NCBI GenBank assembly: GCA_017858095.1
Contig: JAFMCB010000001.1
Span: forward strand, 160,723 to 224,722
Length of the DNA stretch: 64,000 nt
Source: Methylophilaceae bacterium
Lineage (GTDB): Bacteria; Pseudomonadota; Gammaproteobacteria; Burkholderiales; Methylophilaceae
Reading direction: 5' to 3'
Of this stretch, positions 17,190-26,031 are shown piece by piece (within the stretch, counting starts at the first letter, position 1; every line of letters starts with the position of its first letter). The notes under the pieces are model-generated. The model saw only the letters and a program-made list of their open reading frames with translations, did no database searches and was not told the DNA's origin. The position numbers and the translations under genes are program-made.

Positions 17190-17666
17190 ATGAATTCAAA
17201 TATTGATCACGAATATTTTATGTCATTAGCTATAGAAATGGCTAAACAATCACTTGCATCCAATGAAGTTCCTGTTGGAGCAATTATTGTTTGTAATAAC
17301 AAAGTTATCGGCAAAGGATATAATCTCAATATCTCCAGAAGTGACCCTACTGCCCATGCTGAAATTAATGCATTACGAGATGCAAGTAAATTGCTAGCTA
17401 ATTATCGACTCAATAATTGTCAAATGTATGTGACATTAGAGCCATGTATTATGTGCCTAGGAGCAATTTTTCATGCAAGAATTGAAAAGCTTTTTTATTC
17501 AGCAATTGATCAAAAAACCGGTGCATGTGGTGGCTATTTAGATTTAACTCAAGATAAAGCCATTAACCACCATTGTGAAATTGTTGGCGGAATTCTTGCT
17601 AATGAGACAAGCGCCTTGTTGAAAGAGTTTTTTAAAAATAAAAGACAAAAAAAACCGCAAACATAG
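17190..17666 (+). CDS. tadA: tRNA-specific adenosine deaminase
   Basis: TadA converts adenosine 34 of tRNA-Arg(ACG) to inosine. The 158 residues carry the cytidine-deaminase-type zinc site: HAE at 56-58 and PCIMC at 85-89, with EVPVGAIIV earlier. The start at 17190 is preferred over a Met ten codons later because the extra DHEYFMSLA aligns with other TadA N-termini. The stop codon lies within a terminator hairpin at the convergent boundary with the BI-1 gene. Confidence 0.95.
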   Translation: MNSNIDHEYFMSLAIEMAKQSLASNEVPVGAIIVCNNKVIGKGYNLNISRSDPTAHAEINALRDASKLLANYRLNNCQMYVTLEPCIMCLGAIFHARIEKLFYSAIDQKTGACGGYLDLTQDKAINHHCEIVGGILANETSALLKEFFKNKRQKKPQT

Positions 17667-17676
17667 TTTGCGGTTT
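17652..17676. terminator. Intrinsic terminator shared by tadA and the BI-1 gene
   Basis: A perfect 11-bp stem (17652-17662 with 17666-17676) closes a 3-base loop. On the minus strand it is followed by an uninterrupted run of eight T, so it is a strong terminator for the minus-strand BI-1 gene. On plus, the tail is weaker. The tadA stop codon TAG at 17664-17666 sits at the loop. Confidence 0.85.
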
Positions 17677-17697
17677 ACAAAAGTACTTAATTAAAAA

Positions 17698-18384
17698 TTA
17701 ATCACGATTTCCCATCAAGGCAATTAAGAGATGCAATAAATTAACAAATAAATTATAGATGTTCATATACAGTGCAAGTGTTGCCATAATGTAATTTGTT
17801 TCCCCTCCTCTGACAATTCGATTGACATCATAAAGAATAAAGCCTGAGAATATCATCACCGCAATAGCAGAGATAGCTAACGACGCTGCAGGAACTTGAA
17901 AGAAAATATTTACAATTGATGCGAGGATAAGCAAGATTAAGCCAATCATTAAAAACTTACCCATAAAAGAGAAGTCTCTTTTAGTTGTTTGCGCTATACC
18001 AGCCAAAGTTAAGAAAATTGCACCTGTTCCGCCAGCAGCTAAACTTACTATTTGACCACCATTGCTCATACTAAAAGCATACTGAAGAATGGGTCCCAAA
18101 AGCACGCCAAGAAGAAAAGTGAGTACCAATAAGAAAACTACACCAAGACTACTATTTCGATTTCTTTGAATCAAAAAAAACATTCCGAAAATTCCAGCTA
18201 GAGTCAGGAGCATAAACATCATTGGACTTGTTTGCGCCATAGCAAAACTCATATTCATTCCCAGGAGCGCACCAATTACTGTGGGAAATAAAGATACACC
18301 CAATAAGGCATAAGTATTTCTTAAAACTTTATTTGTTGTAACCGAAGATGCAGACTGTGCTGCAACATTAAAGTTATTTTCCAT
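17698..18384 (-). CDS. Bax inhibitor-1/YccA family membrane protein
   Basis: This 228-residue inner-membrane protein has seven hydrophobic helices and belongs to the BI-1/YccA family, whose bacterial members modulate FtsH proteolysis or act as pH-sensitive calcium leaks. Family features include LAGIAQTTKRDFSFMG in the middle and the C-terminal GFILYDVNRIVRGG, followed by ATLALYMNIYNLFVNLLHLL. Its precise role here is not deducible. It has its own upstream gap with a promoter-like sequence and a strong terminator downstream, so it is probably monocistronic. Confidence 0.92.
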   Translation of the reverse strand: MENNFNVAAQSASSVTTNKVLRNTYALLGVSLFPTVIGALLGMNMSFAMAQTSPMMFMLLTLAGIFGMFFLIQRNRNSSLGVVFLLVLTFLLGVLLGPILQYAFSMSNGGQIVSLAAGGTGAIFLTLAGIAQTTKRDFSFMGKFLMIGLILLILASIVNIFFQVPAASLAISAIAVMIFSGFILYDVNRIVRGGETNYIMATLALYMNIYNLFVNLLHLLIALMGNRD

Positions 18385-18412
18385 TACTATAAATTTCCTT
18401 TAAATGATTATA

Positions 18413-18442
18413 ATTACACGCATTAGAATAAGGGTATGACAA
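18413..18442 (-). promoter_or_regulatory. Putative promoter for the BI-1 gene
   Basis: On the minus strand TTGTCA (18437-18442) is separated by 18 bases from TGTAAT (18413-18418), close to a sigma-70 promoter. A TATAAT lies just downstream as an alternative -10. AAAGGAAAT before the ATG is a reasonable ribosome site. Confidence 0.4.
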
Positions 18443-18464
18443 CAAAGTTTCAAGTTTTTTTTGT

Positions 18465-19490
18465 TTATTTGTTATTTTTTGTAAAAAAATTGACCTCTTC
18501 TTGAATTGAATTTAAGCTTTGCCCCAAGAAAGAGCAGTTATCATTTTTTTTCTTATCCAAGCGCATATTTTTAATTTTAATACTTGTGCTCTCACAATAA
18601 TCCCAGTTTTCATTCATCAACGCCTCATCAACCCTATCAAATGCGTTGCATATAAGTGCAATATCAATACCTGCAGAAAAGGCTTTATTTAAACGCTCTG
18701 TAATTGAAGGAAAAAAATTGGCGGCGGCGCTCATACTTAAATCATCGGTAAAAATAAGGCCTTTAAAGCCTAATGATTGTTTTAATATTTTATTTATCCA
18801 GAAATTTGAAAAGGTGGATGGGTATTTGTCACATTTTTCATAGATAACATGGGAAGTCATTATGCCACTCATATTAGTATCTAAGGTTTTCATAAAGACT
18901 TTAATGTCATGCTTTTTTATCTCTTCATAAGATCTCGAATCAATTGCAGTCTCAAGGTGTGTATCTTCTTTAATGTATCCATGTCCGGGAAAATGTTTAC
19001 CAATGGCTTGCATGCCTCCCATAGAAAGCCCATCAATTAACGCTTTTGCTAATTCACTTATTATTGCACCTTGATAATGAAAAGAACGATCACCAATGAT
19101 TGAGCTGGAGGCATAATCAATATCAAGCACTGGTGTAAAACTAAAATCGATGTCAATTTCACCTAGTTCTTTCGAAATAAGCCAACCAATTTTTTTTGTT
19201 AGTAACAAGGTCTGATCTTTATTTTTTTCATAGGCAAAACCTAGCTGCCTCATCGCAGGAATCAATGTAAATTGATCCTTAAATCTTTGTACTCTGCCAC
19301 CTTCGTAATCTACAGTTATAAGGATATTTTCTTTAACACTCCTGATATCTTTTATTAATTTTACTAACTGATTTTTATTTTTATAATTCCTTGAAAAAAG
19401 AATAATACCTGCAACGCTAGGATGTTTAATTCGCCTTATATCAGAGGAAGTTAATTGCGATGCTTCTATGTCAACTATTAAAAAACTCAT
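18465..19490 (-). CDS. nagZ: Beta-N-acetylhexosaminidase
   Basis: NagZ is a cytoplasmic glycoside hydrolase of family 3 that removes GlcNAc from anhydro-muropeptides during peptidoglycan recycling. The 341 residues show the TIM-barrel motifs VDYEGGRVQRF, the family signature KHFPGHG (about 169-175) and the nucleophile aspartate in IFTDDLSM. It has no signal peptide, as expected. It is the last gene of a long overlapping run that also encodes a peptide transporter and an L,D-transpeptidase, lying 3 bases after the queuosine precursor transporter gene. Confidence 0.94.
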   Translation of the reverse strand: MSFLIVDIEASQLTSSDIRRIKHPSVAGIILFSRNYKNKNQLVKLIKDIRSVKENILITVDYEGGRVQRFKDQFTLIPAMRQLGFAYEKNKDQTLLLTKKIGWLISKELGEIDIDFSFTPVLDIDYASSSIIGDRSFHYQGAIISELAKALIDGLSMGGMQAIGKHFPGHGYIKEDTHLETAIDSRSYEEIKKHDIKVFMKTLDTNMSGIMTSHVIYEKCDKYPSTFSNFWINKILKQSLGFKGLIFTDDLSMSAAANFFPSITERLNKAFSAGIDIALICNAFDRVDEALMNENWDYCESTSIKIKNMRLDKKKNDNCSFLGQSLNSIQEEVNFFTKNNK

Positions 19491-19493
19491 ACT

Positions 19494-20201
19494 CTAATCC
19501 TGCCGAATTCGAAAAGGATTAAAATTGGTTTGATAATCATAATGATCAATGTTTTCTTTTGCTTTTAGAAATTTCACAACTTTGTAAGTAATTGGAGTAA
19601 ATATAAATTCAATACTCGTTTTTGCAATAAACTGAGCGAGAATAACTAATGGTAATTTCTCATTAGGAATAATACCCGAGTTATAAAAAGCTAATGGATA
19701 GAACAAAAGTGAATCAACACCCTCTCCCGCAATAGTAGAGCCCATCGTTCTTGTCCATAAAAATCTACCTTGAGTCCAAATTTTCATTTTTGACATGATA
19801 AATGAATTAGTAAATTCACCTGCCCAAAAAGCAATTAACCCAGCTAAAGCTACTCTCCATGCAGATCCAAAAGCTATTTCATAAACCTCTTGATTTTGCC
19901 AAAATGGGGCTGGTGGCAAAGTCACAATTACCCAAGCCATAAATGAAGCAAAAGCTAATCCAGCAAAGCCTGCCCAAATAACTCTTCTTGAAGCCGCATA
20001 GCCATAAACTTCGGTTAAAATATCGCCAAAAATATATGAAATGGGAAAAAACAAAACTCCTGCTCCAAAAGTTAATGTTCCAATTAAAGGCAAATCAATT
20101 TGAGAAATTTTTGCAGGCCCTATAATATTTGCTGTGATCAACACCGTAACAAATGCTGCCATTACTAAATCGTAATATTTGTAACCTTTACCGTTTGTCA
20201 T
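19494..20201 (-). CDS. Queuosine precursor transporter (YhhQ/VUT family)
   Basis: This integral membrane protein of the vitamin-uptake-transporter-like family imports queuosine precursors such as preQ0/preQ1. The 235 residues form about six helices. The family motifs visible are FPISYIFGDILTEVYGYAASRRVIW (given here as two adjoining parts, FPISYIFGDILTE and VYGYAASRRVIW), FWAGEFTNSFIMSKMK, and RTMGSTIAGEGVDSLLFYP. It starts inside the end of the upstream permease gene (14-base overlap), an unusual partner for such a transporter. Confidence 0.9.
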   Translation of the reverse strand: MTNGKGYKYYDLVMAAFVTVLITANIIGPAKISQIDLPLIGTLTFGAGVLFFPISYIFGDILTEVYGYAASRRVIWAGFAGLAFASFMAWVIVTLPPAPFWQNQEVYEIAFGSAWRVALAGLIAFWAGEFTNSFIMSKMKIWTQGRFLWTRTMGSTIAGEGVDSLLFYPLAFYNSGIIPNEKLPLVILAQFIAKTSIEFIFTPITYKVVKFLKAKENIDHYDYQTNFNPFRIRQD

Positions 20202-20988
20202 GATTTAATTGTATATCCCAATATTTATGAAGAAAATCTCCGATAGCATTGATGCAATAAACTAATGACATGATACTTATGCCCACAAAAATTGCATAAT
20301 GGGGAGAAACTAACAGAAACCTTACACTGTCGCGCATCATTGCGCCCCAAGACGCCTCAGGAGCTTGGATTCCTAATCCTAAAAAAGAAAGGCTTGCTTC
20401 TGCAATAATAAGTCCAGCAACAGAGTATGTGCCTTCAACTAATAGGGGTGTTTGCAATGAGGGCAGGATATGTTTTTTTAAAATCCAAATATCACTACCC
20501 CCCATTGATCTTGATGCTTTAACATAATCATTATTTTTACAAATTAAAGTTTGGCTTCTTGCTAATCTAGCATAAGCTACCCAACCGCCAATAAAAAGCG
20601 CCATGATGAGATTAAGTTTTCCTGGAGATAACATTGCAGCGAATGCAATGGCTAATAAAATTCCAGGGAATGACATAAAAAGGTTAATAAAATAAAAAAT
20701 GAATTGATCAACTCTGCCGCCAAAATAACCAGCAACAATGCCTATCATAATTCCAAAAAAAGAAGATAAAAACGTTGCAATGAGAACAATTCCAAGAGAA
20801 TTTAACAGACCATCAACTAAACGCGTCAAAATAGAACGGCCATAATCGTCCCTGCCTAACCATGCGTGTTTATTAGGTGATGATAAAATTTCATCAAAAA
20901 CCATCTCATTTGCATCCCAATTAAATATAAATCGAGCTATAACCAAAAAAATCCAAAGCATCAGTATGATTAATGCGATTTTATTCAT
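20188..20988 (-). CDS. Peptide ABC transporter permease, DppC/OppC type
   Basis: This is the second inner-membrane permease of a peptide/nickel-type ABC importer. The 266 residues include the usual short N-terminal helix and a periplasmic segment (SPNKHAWLGRDDYGRSILTR), followed by five helices. The ATPase-coupling EAA loop is represented by ASRSMGGSDIWILKKHILPSL, and the C-terminal family motif by ASLSFLGLGIQAPEASWG. It overlaps the preceding permease by one base. No ATPase gene is adjacent, so the ATP-binding subunits must come from elsewhere. Confidence 0.92.
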   Translation of the reverse strand: MNKIALIILMLWIFLVIARFIFNWDANEMVFDEILSSPNKHAWLGRDDYGRSILTRLVDGLLNSLGIVLIATFLSSFFGIMIGIVAGYFGGRVDQFIFYFINLFMSFPGILLAIAFAAMLSPGKLNLIMALFIGGWVAYARLARSQTLICKNNDYVKASRSMGGSDIWILKKHILPSLQTPLLVEGTYSVAGLIIAEASLSFLGLGIQAPEASWGAMMRDSVRFLLVSPHYAIFVGISIMSLVYCINAIGDFLHKYWDIQLNHDKR

Positions 20989-21911
20989 TATTTATTTAAC
21001 CTTACTCGTGGATCAACCCATTGATAAAGAAGCTCAGTGAAGAAATTAATGCAAACATAACTTGTAGCAATTAATAAAATGCAGCTTTGAGTTACAGGGT
21101 AATCACGTGTTTGAATCGACTCGACAAGTAATTTTCCTATTCCATTCCAACTAAAAATAGTTTCAGTAATCACTGCACCAGAGAGCAAAGAGCCAAATTG
21201 CATGCCAAGTAACGTGATAATTGGAATTAATACAAGTCGAAAAACATGGTGAATTAAGACTTTCCATTCACTTAATCCCTTGGCTCGAGCAGTTCTAACC
21301 ACATCAGAATTCATTAATTCAACCATGCAATTGCGAGTCATTTTTATTGTTACGGCAAGCAACCCCAACGCCAAAGTTAAAGCAGGTAAGATTATTGAGT
21401 AGATTCCTTGCATGCCACTAATTGGGAGCCATCCCAAAAATATTGAAAACAGAAGTATGAGTAGGGGACCTAAAAAAAAATGTGGAATTGATATAAAGAG
21501 AAGACTTAAGTTGGTAATAGTTTTGTCTAGCCATTTTCCTTGATACTTTGCCGCCATAAAACCAGCCGTTAATCCAACAGATAAAGTTATAAGTAATGAA
21601 GATATTGCCAAAATATAAGTATTCTTTATTGCCTCTTGGATTAAAACTTTAACAGGTTGCTGATTAAAAATTGACGTACCAAAATTTCCCTGAAATATTC
21701 CAAATAATGATTGAAGTAGTTGTGTATATAAAGGCTGATCTAAACCAAGCAATTGTTTTAAAGCCACTCTATCTGCAACTGATGATGATTCACCCAACAT
21801 AACCAAAACAGGGTCGCCAGGAACCAAATGAAGTAAAATAAAACTGATGACAAAAATACCAAGAATTTGAAAAATGAGATAAATAAAATCGATTACAAAT
21901 TTATTTTTCAT
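20988..21911 (-). CDS. Peptide ABC transporter permease, DppB/OppB type
   Basis: This is the first permease of the same importer. The 307 residues have an N-terminal helix with the family motif LLHLVPGDPVLVMLG, a periplasmic region, five further helices and the coupling loop VRTARAKGLSEWKVLIHHVFR (last part SEWKVLIHHVFR). The C-terminal GAVITETIFSWNGIGKLL is typical. The start overlaps the L,D-transpeptidase gene by 11 bases. Its partners are the OppC-type permease downstream and the substrate-binding protein two genes upstream. Confidence 0.92.
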   Translation of the reverse strand: MKNKFVIDFIYLIFQILGIFVISFILLHLVPGDPVLVMLGESSSVADRVALKQLLGLDQPLYTQLLQSLFGIFQGNFGTSIFNQQPVKVLIQEAIKNTYILAISSLLITLSVGLTAGFMAAKYQGKWLDKTITNLSLLFISIPHFFLGPLLILLFSIFLGWLPISGMQGIYSIILPALTLALGLLAVTIKMTRNCMVELMNSDVVRTARAKGLSEWKVLIHHVFRLVLIPIITLLGMQFGSLLSGAVITETIFSWNGIGKLLVESIQTRDYPVTQSCILLIATSYVCINFFTELLYQWVDPRVRLNK

Positions 21912-22386
21912 TTATAAAAACTTTTGTTCCCACTTCAACCTCATTATACAAATGAATTACATCATCATTAGACATTCTTATGCAGCCATGGGAGCTGGGG
22001 GTGCCGAGTAAATTTTCTTCATTAGTTCCATGAATATAAATATAGCGTTGCATTGTATCAACTTTACCTAAGCGATTAAATCCCACCTCCATGCCAGATA
22101 ACCAAAGTATTCTCGTTAAGATCCAATCTGTTTCAGGTTGTTTTTTTTCAACTTCAGTAGACCATAAATATTCTAACGGGCGACGGCCATGAAACACTGT
22201 ATATTTATCCGCATTTGTTCCAATTTTTGCACGGATAATATGCTCTCCAAGTGGCGTCTGATTACTATTTTTTTGTTGGCCTGTACCTAACTTTGCTGTT
22301 GAAATTCTAAAAATTTTTACTGGGCCATGCAAAGTATTTAATTGTAATTCCTGCTTTTGCACGGATATATATATTGTTTTAGTCAT
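21901..22386 (-). CDS. L,D-transpeptidase (YkuD) domain protein without signal peptide
   Basis: YkuD enzymes make L,D cross-links or attach proteins to peptidoglycan. The 161 residues hold a complete catalytic motif: HGTNEENLLG, then SHGCIRM with nucleophile Cys about residue 136, followed by NDDVIHLYN. Unlike most L,D-transpeptidases it starts directly with MTKTIYISVQKQELQL, the first strand of the catalytic fold, with no export signal or membrane anchor. Either it acts in the cytoplasm, for example on recycled muropeptides, or it is exported by another route. It lies between the binding protein (TAATG stop/start overlap) and the OppB-type permease. Confidence 0.9.
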   Translation of the reverse strand: MTKTIYISVQKQELQLNTLHGPVKIFRISTAKLGTGQQKNSNQTPLGEHIIRAKIGTNADKYTVFHGRRPLEYLWSTEVEKKQPETDWILTRILWLSGMEVGFNRLGKVDTMQRYIYIHGTNEENLLGTPSSHGCIRMSNDDVIHLYNEVEVGTKVFINEK

Positions 22387-23825
22387 TACAGTTTCTCAAT
22401 ATTTTCAAGAGCCTTCCAATTACCATCAATGCGTAAATCATAAAATCTAATTTTATCAGTATGTGAGACAACGTTCCCTTCAAACCATAATGGAATAAAT
22501 GCTACATCATCAAAAATAAACCTGATAGCAAATGACCAGTTGTTTGAAGAAAGCGCATTCTCTATTAAAGAATCAAAAAGATGATTTTCATAATTGCCTC
22601 GATTAAGCCCTATTGGCGGTATATTTTCTGAAAAAAATATTTTTTCGTACATATTAGGGTTTTTAATACCTACCCATGTTAGTGAGTACATATCAAAATT
22701 TCCAGCTTGAATATCGCGAAAATATGTACCCCAATCCAATGATTTTATTATTAAATTAATACCAATATCTGCTAATTGATTTTGAATTATTGTTGCAACC
22801 TTCATTCGAAATGGGTCCGTTGAAGTTTTATACACTATCTCGATCGGCTTACCCCCATTATATTTTTTTATTATGTCTCTTGCTTTCTGTGGATTAAACT
22901 CTGATGAAGGTATCTTTTCATGCACCCAATGCTCAGGGGGAAATAATTGATTTGCATTACGAGTTTTTTCATTAAAAAAATATTTTATGAAAGCTTTTTT
23001 ATCTATTGCCATTTCAATGGCTTGTCTAATTTCAGTAATTTTTAAATACTCATTTTTAAAATTAAAACCAAGATAAGATATATTTGCTCCAACTTTTTCC
23101 TGAGTAACGATGTGTGCTTGTGCTTTTAAAAAATTTACCGTAGCAATGGGTAGATCGTTTTGAATAATATCCACCTCATTTTTAATTAGTTTAAGCGCTC
23201 TTACGGTTGGATCTTTAATTTCAATAAATTCTATATTTTGATTATCTGCACGACGTTTCAATATAACTTTATTTTTTTCTGGGAGCAAAATAAATGGGCC
23301 AGAACCAATAGGTGCTATTGAAAAATTATGTTTTTTTTTCAATAATTTATGAGGAAATATTGGAATTACAAGCCGACTTAAAAAATTAGGGTCATCTTCA
23401 TAAAGAGTTAATTGAAACTCTTTCGCTGAGATTAGTTTTATTGATTTAATTATACTTAGCTCTGTTGCATATCGGGATGTTTTTGAATTTTGTAGAAAAT
23501 TTATTGAGCCAACAATATCATCGGCAGTCATTTGATCCATGTTGCTAAAAAAAGGTAAGTTCTTTTCTACTAAAAATATATAGCGTAAGTTACCTTCGTA
23601 CTTCCAGCTAACAAAATTGGAATGGGGCCGAAAGGTATCATCATATTGGAATAAATAAGAATAGAGTAAATGATTTATTCTTTCTGATGCAGCATCTGCT
23701 GACATTGATGGATCAAAGTTCTGTGGTTTCTGAGCTATCCCAAAAATAATAGAAGTTTTACTTTTTTCATAATTACAGGAGCTGGTTAATATAACCAATA
23801 TAATTAAAATTATCCTAGCTATCAT
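22386..23825 (-). CDS. Peptide ABC transporter substrate-binding lipoprotein (SBP family 5)
   Basis: This extracytoplasmic solute-binding protein has 479 residues, short for family 5. It starts with a lipoprotein-like signal (IILVILTSSC, candidate lipid-carrying Cys17), then GIAQKPQNFDPSMSADAASERINHLLYSYL (start GIAQKPQNFDPSM), the usual N-terminal lobe. Later family features include IRQAIEMAIDKKAFIKYFF and DMYSLTWVGIKNPN. Ligand identity is not predictable, but genetic linkage to an L,D-transpeptidase and NagZ makes a murein peptide possible. Its start overlaps rlmD by 11 bases. Confidence 0.9.
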   Translation of the reverse strand: MIARIILIILVILTSSCNYEKSKTSIIFGIAQKPQNFDPSMSADAASERINHLLYSYLFQYDDTFRPHSNFVSWKYEGNLRYIFLVEKNLPFFSNMDQMTADDIVGSINFLQNSKTSRYATELSIIKSIKLISAKEFQLTLYEDDPNFLSRLVIPIFPHKLLKKKHNFSIAPIGSGPFILLPEKNKVILKRRADNQNIEFIEIKDPTVRALKLIKNEVDIIQNDLPIATVNFLKAQAHIVTQEKVGANISYLGFNFKNEYLKITEIRQAIEMAIDKKAFIKYFFNEKTRNANQLFPPEHWVHEKIPSSEFNPQKARDIIKKYNGGKPIEIVYKTSTDPFRMKVATIIQNQLADIGINLIIKSLDWGTYFRDIQAGNFDMYSLTWVGIKNPNMYEKIFFSENIPPIGLNRGNYENHLFDSLIENALSSNNWSFAIRFIFDDVAFIPLWFEGNVVSHTDKIRFYDLRIDGNWKALENIEKL

Positions 23826-25134
23826 AACTTTCGAATAAGCTGATTGATTCTATGTGAGAGGTATGCGGAAACATATTAAGAACACCAGCTTTAGAAAATT
23901 GATAACCCTTCTCTTTTATCAAAATTTCTGCATCTCTAGCCAGTGATGCTGGATTGCATGAAATGTAAACAATCTTTTTGGGCTGCTTCTTTTTATCAAT
24001 ACTTTTAATTAATTCCATCGCACCATCTCTTGGTGGGTCTATGAGCCACTTATCCGCTAAACCAAATTTATCGATGTGATCCTTAGATACTTTAAATAAA
24101 TCTCTCTGCTCAAACATAACTGTCTGTTTATTTAATTTCGCATTTTCTCTTGCTGCGTTGACTAAGTGGTTATTGCCTTCAAAACCAATGACTTTTGCAC
24201 CAAAGGTTGCTATAGGTAATGTAAAATTTCCCAATCCACAAAAGAAATCAAAAATAGTTTCCATCTTTTTAGGCTCCAATAATTGCATGGCTTTTCTTAT
24301 CAAAACTTCATTTATAAATGGATTAATTTGAGTGAAACCGGTAGGTTGAAATCGATAAACCAAATTAAATTCTTTATTAATATAGTCAATATAATGAACC
24401 ATATCTTTTAATAATGGCGCTACCGTCTCTGTGCCCTTCGTTTGTGTCCAAAACTCGATATCGTATTTGTTCTGAAAATCTATTAGTACCGCCATATCCG
24501 AATCATTTAAAGGAGCAAGGATTCTTAATACCAATAAATGTCTATCTTGATTGGAGGCATATTCAATTTGTGGAATCTGATCTTTGATGGATAGTGAGGT
24601 CAAGCAGTATTGCAAGGGGGCCAGCAAATGCGATATTTTTTTTGGGATAACCTCACATGAAGTCATGTCAGTAAGAAAATGTGATAGTTTTTCGTTGAAA
24701 CCTATCAGCACCCTCTCTTTTTTTGCAATATATTTTGCTCTTAATCTCGCTTTATGTCGATAAGCTTGGCCAGGGCCTGACACTGGTGACATTATGTTGA
24801 TAGGTTTTACCTTGCCAACATGAACTAGTGTTTCCTCAAAAGCTTTTTGTTTGAAGGCTAATTGCACTCCAAAGTCATAATGTTGCATTGAGCAGCCACC
24901 GCAGATACCATAATTTTCACAAATTGGTTTACTGCGATTAGCTGAGGCTTCCAGAATCTGTAGACTTTTTGCAAAAAAGACTTTTTTCTTTTTCTTAAAT
25001 ATTTTGTAGGTTAACTTTTCACCTAATAAAGCATTTTCAATAAAAAGTGTTTTGTCATCATCATAAGCAATACCTCGACCTTCATGATCAATGGCTACAA
25101 TTTCAACAAATGTGTTCGATGCATCATTTGCCAT
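23815..25134 (-). CDS. rlmD: 23S rRNA (uracil(1939)-C(5))-methyltransferase
   Basis: RlmD methylates U1939 of 23S rRNA using S-adenosylmethionine. The 439 residues begin with a TRAM domain and then the 4Fe-4S site (CENYGICGGCSMQH, with a further cysteine in TSCEVI). The Rossmann methyltransferase domain has FDFFCGLGNFTLPIA and LIDPPRDGA, and the catalytic cysteine lies in YISCNPASLARD. Length and order match E. coli RlmD. It lies 9 bases after cysM and overlaps the binding-protein gene. Confidence 0.95.
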   Translation of the reverse strand: MANDASNTFVEIVAIDHEGRGIAYDDDKTLFIENALLGEKLTYKIFKKKKKVFFAKSLQILEASANRSKPICENYGICGGCSMQHYDFGVQLAFKQKAFEETLVHVGKVKPINIMSPVSGPGQAYRHKARLRAKYIAKKERVLIGFNEKLSHFLTDMTSCEVIPKKISHLLAPLQYCLTSLSIKDQIPQIEYASNQDRHLLVLRILAPLNDSDMAVLIDFQNKYDIEFWTQTKGTETVAPLLKDMVHYIDYINKEFNLVYRFQPTGFTQINPFINEVLIRKAMQLLEPKKMETIFDFFCGLGNFTLPIATFGAKVIGFEGNNHLVNAARENAKLNKQTVMFEQRDLFKVSKDHIDKFGLADKWLIDPPRDGAMELIKSIDKKKQPKKIVYISCNPASLARDAEILIKEKGYQFSKAGVLNMFPHTSHIESISLFESYDS

Positions 25135-25143
25135 TATTGTTAA

Positions 25144-26031
25144 TTAAGCTGGAAAAATACCTGTTGATAAGTAACGGTCGCCTCTATCACAGGCAATAGA
25201 TACAATAACCGCATCAGGATTTTTTTTGGCTATTTGCAAAGCAACATATAGAGCGCCTCCAGTTGAAGCACCTGAAAAAATTCCTTCACGCTTCGCAAGA
25301 TCACGCGCTGTTTTTTCAGCATGCTGCTGCCCAACTAGAATAATTTCATTGATATTTTCGTTGTTAAAAATTTTAGGTAGGTAAGCGTCTGGCCATTTTC
25401 TTATACCAGGAATTTGTGCGCCCTCTTCAGGCTGAACACCGATGATTTGAATATTTGAATCTTTTTCTTTTAAAAATTTTGATGTTCCTACAATAGTTCC
25501 TGTAGTTCCCATACTCGAGATAAAATGCGTTATTTTATGTTCTGTATCGCGCCAAATTTCAGGTCCAGTTCCCTCATAATGCGCCCTAGGATTATCTGGA
25601 TTACCAAACTGATCAAGAACAATTCCCTTGCCTTCTGATTGAAGTTTTAGCGCGGTGTCCCTAGCGAGCTCCATGCTTCCCTCTTTAGAGGTTAAGATGA
25701 GTTCAGCACCAAACGCTCGCATCGTTTGTCTTCTCTCAAGTGATTGATTTTCAGGCATGATAAGTATTAAACGATATCCTTTCATTGCTGCCACCATAGC
25801 TAAAGCAATACCCGTGTTACCGGAAGTAGCTTCGATCAATGTATCGCCTGGCTTAATTTCTCCTCTTAGCTCAGCATGTTTTATCATTGAGTAGGCAGGG
25901 CGATCTTTTACAGAACCAGCTGGATTATTGCCTTCTAGCTTTAAAAAAACTTGGCCCATTTTTTCATTAGCCAATCGCTGTAATTTTGCTAGAGGGGTAT
26001 TTCCTATCGTTGCTTCAAGAGTATGTTTCAT
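25144..26031 (-). CDS. cysM: Cysteine synthase B (O-acetylserine sulfhydrylase)
   Basis: CysM is a PLP enzyme that makes cysteine from O-acetylserine and sulfide or thiosulfate. The 295 residues contain the PLP-lysine segment NPAGSVKDRPAYSMI, the substrate loop EATSGNTGIALAMVAA, and a glycine-rich phosphate-binding SSMGTTGTIVG. The KDRPA sequence and the short C-terminus favour CysM over CysK. It overlaps dsbB by one base, so both are in the same operon. Confidence 0.94.
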   Translation of the reverse strand: MKHTLEATIGNTPLAKLQRLANEKMGQVFLKLEGNNPAGSVKDRPAYSMIKHAELRGEIKPGDTLIEATSGNTGIALAMVAAMKGYRLILIMPENQSLERRQTMRAFGAELILTSKEGSMELARDTALKLQSEGKGIVLDQFGNPDNPRAHYEGTGPEIWRDTEHKITHFISSMGTTGTIVGTSKFLKEKDSNIQIIGVQPEEGAQIPGIRKWPDAYLPKIFNNENINEIILVGQQHAEKTARDLAKREGIFSGASTGGALYVALQIAKKNPDAVIVSIACDRGDRYLSTGIFPA

